Source: Petrolisthes cinctipes
Lineage: Eukaryota > Arthropoda > Malacostraca > Decapoda > Porcellanidae
DNA length: 64,000 nt
Direction: 5' to 3'
NCBI GenBank assembly: GCA_033782935.1
Contig: JAWQEG010000710.1
Span: 1,302,001-1,366,000, forward strand
Shown here: piece by piece, positions 50,190-62,800 of the stretch
How the letters are laid out: each line of letters opens with the position of its first letter
Position numbering within the stretch: position 1 is the stretch's first letter
Translations under genes and position numbers: made by a program
Notes under the pieces: model-generated
The model's database searches: none
What the model saw: only the letters and a program-made list of their open reading frames with translations
What the model was told of the DNA's origin: nothing

Positions 50190-53100
50190 GGGTGTCATTA
50201 CAATGTTTTGACTGTAAATATCAACAGTCATTCATAGGGTTGTGCTTGTCATTAAAGTGCTTGGACTGTAAATATCAACAGTTATTTATGGGGTGGTGGG
50301 TTTGTGGGTGTCATGACAGTGCTTGGACTGTAAATATCAACAGACAATCATTGGGTGGTGGGTTTGTGGGTGTCATTACAGTGCTTGGACTGTAAATATC
50401 AATAATAATTTATAGGGTGAAAGGTGTGTTGGTGTCAATACAGTGTTTTGACTGTAAATATCAACAGTCATTTATGGGGCGGTGAGTATGGGGGTGTCAT
50501 TACAGTTCTTGGACTGTAAATATCAACCATCATTCATTGGGTGGTGGGTGTGTGGGTGTCATTACAGTGCTTGTACTGTAAATATTAACAGTTATTCATG
50601 GGGTTGTGGGTGTGTGGATGTCATTACAGTGCTTGGACTGTAAATATCAATAATAATTTATAGGGTGAGAGGTGTGTTGGTGTCATTACAGTGTTTTGAC
50701 TGTAAATATCAACAGTCATTTATGGGGCGGTGAGTGTGGGGGTGTCATTACAGTTCTTGGACTGTAAATATCAACAGTCATTTATGGGGCGGTGAGTGTG
50801 GAGGTGTCATTACAGTTCTTGGACTGTAAATATCAACCATCATTCATTGGGTGGTGGGTGTGTGGTTGTCATTACAGTGCTTTGACTGTAAATATCAACA
50901 GTCATTTATGGATTTGTGGGTGTGTGTGTCATTACAGTGTTTTGACTGTAAATATCAACAGTCATTCATGGGGTGGTGGGTGTGTGGGTGTCATTACAGT
51001 GTTTTGATTGTATATATCAACAGTAATTCATAGGGTGGTGGGTGTCATTAGAGTGCTTGGACTGTAAATATCAACAGTCATTCATGGGGTGGTGGGTTAG
51101 TTGGTGTCATTACAGTGCTTGGACTATAAATATCAACCATAATTCATTGGGTGGTGGGTGTGGGGGTGTCATTACAATGTTTGGACTGTAAATATCAGCA
51201 GATAATCATTGGGTGGTGGGTGTGTGGGTGTCATACAGTGCTTCGACTGTAAATATCAACAGTCATATATGGGGTGGTGGGTGTATGGGTGTCATTACAG
51301 TGTTTTCATTGTAAATATCAACAGTCATTCATAGGGTGGTGAGTATCATTAGAGTGCTTGGACTGTAAATATCAACAATCATTTATAGGGTCGTAGGTGT
51401 TGGGGTGTTATTACAGTGCTTTGACTGTAAATATCAACAGTCATTTATGGGGTGGTGGGTGTGTGGGTGTCATTACATAGCTAGGACTGTAAATATCAAC
51501 AGTAATTCATGGGTTGGTGGGTGGGTGGGTGTCATTACAGTGCTTTGACTGTAAATATCAACAGTCATTTATGGGGTGGTGGGTGTGGGTGTCATTACAG
51601 TGTTTTGACTTTGAATATCAACAGTCATTCATAGGGTGGTGGGTTTCATTAGAGTGCTTGGACTGTAAATATCAACAGATATTTATGGGGTGGTGGGTTT
51701 GTAGGTGTCATGACAGTGCTTGGACTGTAAATATCAACAGTCATTCATGGGGTGGTGGGTGTTTTGGTGTCATTACAGTTCTTAGACTGTAAATATCAAT
51801 AGACAATCATTGATTGGTGGGTTTGTAGGTGTCATTACAGTGTTTGGACTGTAAATATCAATAGTAATTCATGGGGTGGTAGGGGTGGGTGTCATTACAG
51901 TGCTTGGACTGAAAATATCAACAGTCATTCATGGGGTGGTGGGTGTGTGGGCGTCATTACAGTCTTTTGATTGTAAATATCAACAGTAATTCATAGGGTG
52001 GTGGGTGTCATTAAAGTGCTTAGACTGTAAATATCAACAGTCATTCATGGGGTGGTGGGTGTGTTGGTGTCATTACAGTGCTTGGACTGTAAATATCAAC
52101 TGTCATTTATGGGGTGGTGGGTGTGAGGGTGTCATTACACTGCTTCGACTGTAAATATCAACAGTCATTTATGGGGTGGTGGGTGTGTGTGTCATTATAG
52201 TGCTTGGACTGTAAATATCAACAGTCAATCATGGGGTGGTGGTTGTGTGGGTGTCATTACAGTGCTTTGAATGTAAATATAAACAGTCATTCATATGGTG
52301 GTGGGTGTGTGGGTGTCATTACAGTGCTTTGACTGTAAATATCAACAGTCATTCAGAGGATGGTGGGTGTCATTAGAGTTCTAGGACTATAAATATCAAT
52401 AGTTATTTAAGAGGTGGTGGGTGTGTGGGTGTCATGACTTTGCTTGGACTGTATATATCAACAGTCATTAATGTGGTGGTGGGTGTGTAGGTGACATTAC
52501 AGTGCTTGGACTGTAAATATCAACAGTCAATCATGGGGTAGTTGGTGTGTGGGTGACATTACAGTGCTTGGAGTGTAAATATCAACAGTCATTCATGAGG
52601 TGGTGGGTATGTGGGTGTCATTACTTTGTTTTGATTGTAAATATCAACAGTCATTCATAGGGTGGTGGGTGTCATTACAGTGCTTGGACTGTAAATATCA
52701 ACAGTCATTCATAGGGTGATAGTTGTGTGGGTGTCATAACAGTGCTTGGACTGTAAATATCAACCATAATTCATGGGATGGTGGGTGTGGGGGTGTCATT
52801 ACAGTGCTTTGACTGTAATTATCAACAGTCATTCATGGGGTGGTAGGTGTGTGTTTGCCATTATAGTGACTGGACTGTAAATATCAACAGTCATTCATTG
52901 GGTCGTAGCTGTGTGGGTGCCATTACATTGCTTGAACTGTAACTATCAAGTCATTCATGGGGTGGTGTGTGTGTTATTAGTGCTTGGACTGTAAATATCA
53001 ACAGTCAACCATGGGGTGGTGGATGTCAATACAGTGCTTGGACTGTAAATATCAACAGTCATTCATGGGGTGGTGGGTGTGTGGGTGTCATTACAGTGGT

Positions 53101-54670
53101 TGGACTGTAAATATTATCAGTCATTCATAGGGTGGTGGGTGTGTGAGTGTCATCACAGAGCTTGGACTGTAAATATCAATAGTCATTCATGGGGTGGTGG
53201 GTGTGTGGATGTTATTACAGTGCTTTGACTGTAAATATCAACAGTCATTCAGAGGGTGGTTAGTGTCATTAGAATGCTTGGACTGTAAATATCAACAGTT
53301 ATTTATGGGGTGGTGGGTGTGTGGGAGTCATGACAGTGCTTGGACTGTAAATATCAACAGTTATTTATATATTGGTGAGTGTGTGGATGTCATTACAGTG
53401 CTTGGACTAAAAAAAATATAAACGGTAATTTATTGGGTTGTGGGTGTGTGGGTGTCATTACAGTGCTTGGACTGAAAATATCAAGAGTCATTTATGAGGT
53501 GGTGGGTGTGTGGGGGTCATTACAGTGCTCAAACTGTAAATATCAACAGTCATTCGTAAGGTGGTGGGTGTGTGAGTGTCCTTACAGAGCTTGGACTGTA
53601 AATATTAATAGTCATTCATGGGGTGGTGGGTGTGTTAATGTCATTACAGTGCTTGGACTGTAAATATCAATAGCTAATCATGGGGTGGTGGGTGTGTGGG
53701 TGTCATTACAGTGCTTGGACTGTAAATATAAACAGTCATTTATGGGGTGGTGGTTGTGTGGGTGTCATTACAGTGCTTGGACTGTAAATATCAACCATAA
53801 TTCATGGAGGGGTGGGTGTGGGGGAGTCATTACAGTGCTTGGACTGTAAATATCAACAGTCAATAGTGAGGTGGTGGGTGTGTGGGTGTCATTACAGTGC
53901 TTGGACTGTAAATATGAACAGTCATTCATGGGATGGTGGGTGTCAGAAAAGTGCTTGGACTGTAAATATCAACCATCATTCAGGGAGTGGTGGGTGTGTG
54001 GGTGTTATTACAGTGCTTGGACTGTAAATATCAACCATAATTTATGGGATGGTGGGTGTGGGGGTGTCATTACATTGCTTTAACTTTAAATATCAACAGT
54101 CATTCATGGGGTGGTGGGTATGAGGGTGTCATTACAGTGCTTGTACTGTAAATATCAACAGTCATTCATGGGGTGGTATGTGTTTGGGTGTCATTATAGT
54201 GCTTGGACTGTAAATCTCAACAGTCAATCATAGGGTGGTGGGTGTGTGGATGTCATTACAGTACTTGGACTGTAAATATCAACAGTCATTCAAGGGGTGG
54301 TGGGTGTGTGGGTGTCATTATAGTGCTTGGTCTGTAAATATAAGCCATAATTTATGGGGTGGTGGGTGTGTGGGTGTCATTATAGTGCTAAGACTGTAAA
54401 TATTAACAGTCATTCATGGGGTGGTGGGTGTGTGGATGTCATTACAGTGCTTGGACAGAAAATATACACAGTCATTCATGGGGTTGTGGGTGTGTTGTTG
54501 TCATTACAATGATTGGACTATAAATATCATCCATCATTAATGGGGTGCTGGGAGTGAGGGTGTCATTACAGTGATTGTACTGTAAATATCAACAGTCATT
54601 CATAGGGTTGTGGGTGTGTGAGTGTTATTACAGAACTAGGACTGTAAATATCAACAGTCATTAATGTGGT
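50190..54670. repeat. Satellite large duplication, copy 2
   Basis: Partner of 43876-48640. Its 3' end also matches the third copy at 48641-50100 at offsets of 4250 to 4554, and the homology then continues (50126-50200 with 54680-54755), which shows that duplications overlapped each other. Confidence 0.82.
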
Positions 54671-57600
54671 GGTGGGTGTGTGGGTGTCATTACAGTGCTT
54701 GGACTGTCAATATCAAAAGTCATTCTTGGGAGGGTGGGTGTGTGGGTGTCATTACAGTGCTTTGACTGTAAATATCAACAGTCATTTATGGGTTGGTGGG
54801 TGTGTGGCTGTCATTACAGTGCTTGGACTGTAAATATCAACAGTCAATCATGGGGAGGTGGGATTGTGGGTGTCATTTCAGTGCTTGGACTGTAAATATT
54901 ATCAGACATTCATGGGGTGGAGGGTGGGTGGGTGTCATTACAGTGCTTGGACTGTAAATATCAAGTCATTCATGGTGTGGTGGGTGTGTGTGTGTCATTA
55001 GTGCTTGGACTGTTAATATCAACAGCCATTTATTGGGTGGTGGGTGGCATTACAGTGCTTGAACTGTAAATATCAACAGTCATTTATAGGGTGGTGGGTG
55101 TGTGGGTGTCATTACAGTGCTTGGACTATAAATATCAACAGTTTTTAGGAGGTGGGGTGGGGGGGTGTGATTACAGTGCTTGGACTGTAAATATCAACAG
55201 TCATTCATAGGGTGGTTGGTGTGAGAGTGTCATTATAGATATCGGACTGTAAATATCAACAGTCATTCATGGGGTGGTGGGTGTGTGGATGTCATTACAG
55301 TGCTTGGACTGTAAATATCAATAGTCAATCATGAGGAGGTGGGTGTGTTGGTGTCATTACAGTGCATGGAATATAAATATCAACCGTCATTTATGGGATG
55401 GTGGGTGTGTGGTTGTCATTACAGTGTTTTGATTGTAAATATCAACAGTCATTTATAGGGTGGTGGGTGTCATTAGAATGCTTGGACTGTAAATATCAAC
55501 AGTTATTGATGGAGTGGTGGGTGTGTAGGTGTCATTACAGTGCTTTGACTTTAAATATCAACCATAATTTATGGGGTGGTGGGTGTGGGGGTGTCATTAC
55601 AGTGCTTTGACTGTAAATATCAACAGTCATTCATGGGGTGGTGGGTGGCATTACAGTGCTTGTAGTGTAAATATCAACAGTGATTCATGGGGTGATGGGT
55701 GTGTGGGTGTCATTACAGTGCTTGGACTGTAAATATCAACAGTCATTTATGGGGTGGTGGGTGTGTGGCTGTCATTACAGTGCTTGGACTGTAAATATCA
55801 ACAGGCAGTCATGGGGTGGTGGGTTTGTGGGTGTCATTACAGTGTTTGGACTTTAAATATCAACAGTCATTCATGGGGTGGTGGGTTTGTGGGAGTCATT
55901 ACAGTGCATGGACTGTAAATATCAAGTGCTTTTACTGTTAATATCAACATTCATTCATAGGGTGGTGGATGGCATTACATTGCTTGGACTGTAAACATCA
56001 ACCATTATTTATTGGGTGTTGGGTGTGTGGGTGTCATTATAGTGCTCAGACTGTAAATATTAAGTGTCATTCATGGGGTGGTGGGTGTGTGGATGTCATT
56101 ACCGTGCTTGGACTGTAATTATCAACAGTCATTTTTGGGGTGGTGGGTGTGTGGCTGTCATTACAGTGCTTGGACTGTAAATATCTACTGTCATTTATGG
56201 GGTAGTGGGTGTGTAGCTGTCATTACAGTGCTTGGACTGTAAATATCAAGTCATTCATGGGGTGGTGGGTGTGTGTATGTCATTAGAGATTGGGTGTGTA
56301 AATATCAAGAGTCATTTATGAAGTGGTGGGTGGCATTACAGTGCTTGGACTGTAGATACCAACAGTCATTTATAGGGTGATGGGTGTGTGGTTGTCATTA
56401 CAGTGGTTGGACTGTAAATATCAACAGTCAATCATAAGGTGGATGGTGTGTGGGTGTCATTACAGTGCTTGCACTGTAAATATCAACAGTCATTTATGGG
56501 GTGGTGGGTGTGTGGGTGTCATTACAGTGCTTGGACTGTAAATATCACCCATAATTTTTGGGGTGGGAGGTGTGTGGTGGTCATTACAGTGCTCAGACTG
56601 TAAATATTAACAGTCATACATGGGGTGGTGGGTGTGTGGTTGCCATTACAGTGCTTTGACTATAAATATCAACTGTCAATAATGGGGTGTTGGGAGTGTG
56701 GGGGTCATTACAGTGAATGAACTGTATATATCAACAGTCATTCAAGGGGTGGTGGGTGTATGGGTGTCATTACAGTGCATAGACTGTCAATATCAAAAGT
56801 CATTCTTGGGGTGATGGGTGTGTGAGTGTCATTACAGTGCTTAGACTGTAAATATCAACAGTCATTTATGGGGTTGTGGGTGTGTGGCTGTCATTACAGT
56901 GCTTGGACTGTAAATATCAACAGTCAATCATGGGGAGGTGGGTTTCTGGGTGTCATTACAGTAATTGGACTGTAAATATCAACAGTCATTCATCGGGTGG
57001 TGGGTGGGTGGGTGTCACTACAGTGCTTGGACTGTAAATATCAAGTCATTTATGGAATAGTGGGTGGCATTACATTGCTTGGACTGTAAATATCAACAGT
57101 CATTCATAGGGTTGTGGGTGTGTGGGTGTCATTACAGTGCTTGGACTATATATATCAACCGTTATTTAGGGAGGGGGGTGATTACAGTGTTTGGACTGTA
57201 AATATTAACAGTAATTCATAGGGTGGTTGGTGTGTGAGTGTCATTACAGAGCTTGGACTGTAAATATCAACAGTCATTCTTGGGGTGGTGGGTGTGTGGA
57301 TGTCATTACAGTGCTTGGACTGTAAATATCAACAGTCAATCATGAGGTGGTGGGTGTGTGTGTGTCATTACAGTGCTTGGACTGTAAATATCAAAAGTCA
57401 TTCATGGGATGGTTAATGTGTGGGAGTCATTACAGAGTTTTGATTGTAAATATCAACAATCATTCATAGGGTGGTGGGTGTTTGTGAGTCATTATAGTGC
57501 TTGGACTGTAAATATCAACAGTCATTCATGGGATGGTGGGTGTGTGGGTGTCATTACAGTGCTGGGACTGTAAATATCAAGTCATTCATTAGGTGGTGAG

Positions 57601-58355
57601 TGTGTGTGTGTCATTAGTGCTTGGACTGTAAATATCAACAGTCATTCATTGGGTGGTGGGTGGCATTATAGTGCTTGGACTGTAAATATCAACCATCATT
57701 AATTGGGTGGTGGGTGTGTGGGTGTCTTTACAGTGTTCAGACTGTAAATATTAAGTGTCATTCATGGGGTGGTGGGTGTGTGGATGTCATTACAGTGCTT
57801 GGACTGTAAATATCGTCTGTCATTTATGGGGGGGTGGGTGTGTGGCTGTCATTACAGTGCTTGAACTGTAAATATCAACAGTAAATCATGGGGTGGTGGG
57901 TTTGTGAATGTCATTACAGTGCTTTGACTGTAAATATCAACAGTTATTCATGGGGTGGTGGGTGTGTGGTTGTCATTACAGTGCTTGGACTGTAAATATC
58001 AAGTCATTTATGGGGTGGTGGGTTTGTGTGTGTCATTAGTGCTTGGACTGTAAATATCAACAGTATACATGGGGTGGTGAGTGGCATTACAGTGCTTGGA
58101 CTGCAAATATCAACAGTCATTCATACGGTGGTGGGTGTGTGGGTGTCATTACAGTACTTGGACTGTAAATATCAACAGTCATTCATGGGATGGTAGGTGT
58201 GTGGGTGTCATTACAGTGTTTTTACAGTAAATATCAACAGTCATTTATTGGGTGGTGAGTGTGTGGGTGTCATTACAGTGCTTTGACTGTAAATATCAAC
58301 AGTCATTCATGGGGTGGTGGGTTGGTGGGTGTCATTACAGTGCTTGGACTGTAAA
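54671..58355. repeat. 62-bp satellite array, block 4b
   Basis: Satellite with more irregular units than the blocks to its left: truncated units near 55925 and 56285, a G-rich run near 55147-55170 (GGAGGTGGGGTGGGGGGG), and frequent loss of 2 bp in the dyad spacer. I saw no long duplication partner for most of it. Confidence 0.95.
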
Positions 58356-59800
58356 TATCAAGTCATTCATTGGTTGGTGGGTGTCTGTGTGTCATTAGTG
58401 CTTTGACTGTAAATATCAACAGTCATTTAAGGGGTGGTGGGTGTGTGGCTGTCATTAGAATGCTTGGACTGTAAATATCAACCATAATTCATGGGGTGGT
58501 GGGTACGAGGGTGTCATTACATTGCTTAAACTGTAAATATCAACAGTCATTCATGGGGTGGTAGGTGTTTGGGTGTCATTATAGTGCTTGGACTGTAAAT
58601 ATCAATAGTCATTCATGGGGTGGTTTGTGTGTGGGTGTCATTACATGGCTTGGACTGTAAATATCAAGTCATTTATGGGGTGGTGGGTATGTGTGTGTCA
58701 TTAGTGCTTGGACTGTAAATATCAACAGTCATTCATGGGATGGTGGGTGGCATTACTTTGCTTGAACTGTAAATATCAACACTCAGTCATAAGGTGGTGG
58801 GTGTGTGGATGTCATTACAGTGCTTGTACTGTAAATATCAACAGTCATTTATGGGGTGGTGGGTGTTTGGCTGTCATTACAATGCTTGGACTGTAAATAT
58901 CATCAATAATTCATGGGGTGGTGGGTGTGGGGGTGTCATTACAGTGTGTTGACTGTAAATATTAACAGTCATTCATGGGGTGGTGGGTTTGTTGGTGTCA
59001 TTACAGTGCTTGGACTGCAAATATCAACAGTCATTCATGAAGTGGTGGGTTGGTGGGTGTCATTACAGTGCTTGGACTGTAAATATCAAGTCATTCATAG
59101 GTTGGTGGGTGTGTGTTTGTCATTAGTGCTTTGACTGTAAATATCAACAGTCATTTATGGGGTGGTGGGTGTGTGGCTGTCATTAGAATGCTTGGACTGT
59201 AAATATCATCCATAATTCATGAGGTGGTGGATGCGAGGGTGTCATTACAGTGCTTAAACTGTAAATATCAACAGTCATTCATGGGGTGGTAGGTGTTTGG
59301 GTGTCATTATAGTGCTTGGACGGTAAATATCAATAGTCATTCATAGGGTGGTTGGTGTGTGGGTGTCATTACATGGCTTGGACTGTAAATATCAAGTCAT
59401 TTATGGGGTGGTGGGTATGTGTGTGTCATTAGTACTTGGACTGTAAATATCAACAGTCATTCATGGGATGGTGGGTGGCATTACAGTGCTTGAACTGTAA
59501 ATATCAAGTCAGTCATGGGGTGGTGGGTGTGTGGATGTCATTACAGTGCTTGGACTGTAAATATCAACAGTCATTTATGGGGTGGTGGGTGTTTGGCTGT
59601 CATTACAATGCTTGGACTGTAAATATCATCAATAATTCATGGGGTGGTGGGTGTGGAGGTGTCATTACAGTGTGTTGACTGTAAATATTAACAGTCATTC
59701 ATTAGGTGGTGGGTTTGTTGGTGTCATTACCGTGCTTGGACTGCAAATATCAACAGTCATTCATGGGGTGGTGGGTGTGTGTGTGTCATTAGTGATTGAA
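58356..59800. repeat. About 727-bp tandem duplication in the satellite
   Basis: Two adjacent segments of about twelve units with offsets of 726-728: GTCATTAGTGCTTTGACT at 58391 and 59119, and CATCAATAAT at 58901 and 59627. Scattered substitutions separate the copies, so this pair is probably older than the 604-bp pair. Confidence 0.82.
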
Positions 59801-62800
59801 CTGTAAATATAAACAGTCATTTATGTGGTTGTGGGTGGCATTACAGTGTTTGGACTGTAAATATCAACAGTCATTTATAGGGTTGTTGGTGTGTGAGTGT
59901 CATTACAGAGCTTGGACTGTAAATATCAATAGTCATTCATTGGGTGGTGGGTGTGTTGATGTCATTACAGTACTTGGACTGTAAATATCAACAGTCATAT
60001 ATGGGGTGGTGGGTGTGTGGCTGTCATTAGAATGCTTGGACTGTAAATATCAACCATAATTCATGGGGTGGTGGGTTTGGGGGTGTCATTACAGTGCTTT
60101 GACTGTAAATATCAACAGTCATTCATGGGGTGGTGGGTATGAGGGTGTCATTACAGTGTTTAAACTGTAAATATCAACAGTCATGCATGGGGTGGTAGGT
60201 GTGTGGATGTCATTACAGTGATTGGACTGTAAATATCAAGAGTCATTAATGGGATGGTGGGTGTTTGGCTGTCATTACAGTGTTTGGACTGTAAATATCA
60301 ACAGTCAGTCATGGGGTGGTTGGTGTGTGGATGTCATTACAGTGCTTGTACTGTAAATATCAACAGACATTTATGGGGTGGTGGTAGTGTGGCTGTCATT
60401 AGAATGCTTGGACTGTAGATATCAACCATAATTCATGGGGTGGTGGGAGTGGGGTTGTCATTACTGGGCTTTGACTGTAAATATCAACAGTCATACATGG
60501 GGTGGTGAGTGTGTGGCTGTCATTACAGTGTTTGGAGAGTATATATCAACAGTCAGTCATTGGGTGGTGAGTTTGTGGGTGTTATTACAGTGCTTGGACT
60601 GTAAATATCAACAGTCAATAATTCGGTGGTGGGTGTGTGTGTGTCATTACAGTGCTTGAACTATAAATATTAAGTCAATCATGGGGTGGTGGGTGTGTGT
60701 GTGTCATTAGTGCTTGGACTGTAAATATCAACAGTCGTTCATGGAGTGGTGGGTGGCATTACAGTGCTTGGACTGTAAATATCAACCATCATTCATTGGG
60801 TGGTGGGTGTGTGGTTGTCATTACAGTGATCAGACTGTAAATATTAAGTGTCATTGATAGTGTGGTGGGTGTGTGGATGTCATTACAGAGCTTGGACTGT
60901 AAATATCAACAGTCATTTATAGGGTGGTGGGTGTGTGGCTGTCATTACAGTGCTTGGACTGTAAATATCTACTGTCATTTATGGGGTGATGGGTGTGTGG
61001 CTGTCATTGCAGTGCTTGGACTGTAAATATCAATAGTCCATTATGGGGTGGTGGGGTTGTGGATGTCATTACAGTTCTTGGACTGTAAATATTAACAGTT
61101 TTTCATGAGGTGGTGGGTGTGTGGGTGTCATTACAGTGCTTGGACTATAAATATCAACCGTCATAAATGGGGTGGTGGGTGTGTGAGTGTCATAACAGAG
61201 CTTGGACTGTAAATATTAACAGTCAATCATGAGGTGGTGGGTGTGTGGGTTTAATTACAGTGATTGGAGTGTAAATATCAACAGTCATTCATTGGATGGT
61301 GGGTGTGTGGGTGTCATTACAGTGTTTTGATTGTAAATATCAACAGTCATGGGGTGGTGGGTGTGTGGGTGTCATTAGAGTGCTTGGACTGTAAATATCA
61401 ACAGTCATTCACTGGGTGGTGGGTGTTTGAGTGTCTATGCAGTGCTTGGACTGTAAATATCAACAGTCAATCATGAGGTGGTGGGTGTGTTGGTGTCATT
61501 ACAATGCTTGGACTGTAAATATTAACAGTCATTCATGGGGTGGTGGGTGTGTGGGTGTCATTACAGTTATTGGACTGTAAATATCAACTTTCATTCATTG
61601 GGTGGTGGGTGTGTGGGTGTCATTACAGTGCTTGGACTAAAAATATCAACAGTCATGCATAAGGTGGTGGGTGTGTGGGCGTCATTACAGTGTTTTGATT
61701 GTAAATATCAACAGTAATTCATAGGGTGGTGGGTGTCATTAGAGTGCTTGGACTGTAAATATCAACAGTCATTCATGGGGTGGTGGGTGTGTTGGAGTCA
61801 TTACAGTGCTTGGACTGTAAATATCAACTGTCATTAATGGGGTGGTGGGTGTGTGGGTGTCATTACAGTGCTTTGACTGTATATATCAACAGTCATTTAT
61901 GGGGTGATGGGTGTCATTAGAGTGCTTGGACGGTAAATATCAACAGTCATTCATGGGGTGATGGGTGTCATTAGAGTGCTTGGACTATAAATATCAACAG
62001 TTATTTATGGGGTGGTGGGTTTGTGGGTGTCAAGACAGTGCTTGGACTGAAAATATCAAAAGTCATTCATGGGGTGGTGGGTGTGTGGGTGTCATTATAG
62101 TGTTTTGATTGTAAATACCAACAGTTATTCATAGGGTGGTGGGTGTCATTAGAGTGCTTAGATTGTAAATATCAACAGTCATTCATGGGGTGGTGGGTGT
62201 CATGACAATGCTTGGACTGTAAATATCAACAGTCATTCATGGGGTGGTAAGTGTGTGGGTGTCATTACAGTTCTTCGACTGTAAATATCTACCATCATTC
62301 ATTGGGTGGTGGGTGTGAGGGGGTAATTACAGTGCTCAGACTGTAAATATTAACAGTCATTCATTGGGTGGTGGGTGTTTGGGTGTCATTACAGTGCTTG
62401 GACTATATAAATATCAACTGTCATTTTTGGGGTGGTGGGTGTGTGAGTGTCATGACAGTGTTTTGACTGTAAATATCAACTGTCATTCATAGGGTGGTGG
62501 GTGTGTGAGTGTCATTACAGAGCTTAGACTGTAAATATCAACAGTAATTTATGGGGTGGTGGGAGTGTGGGTGTCATTACAGTGCTTGGACAGTAAATAT
62601 CAACAGTAATTCATTGGGTGATAGTTGTGTGGGTGTCATTACAGTGTTTGGACTGTATATATCAACATTTATTTATTGGGTGGTGGGTGTGTGGGTATCA
62701 TTACAGTCCTTGGACTGTAAATATCAACCATCATTTATTGGATGGTGGGTGTATAGATGACTTTACAGTGCTTGGACTGTAAATATTAACAGTCATTCAT

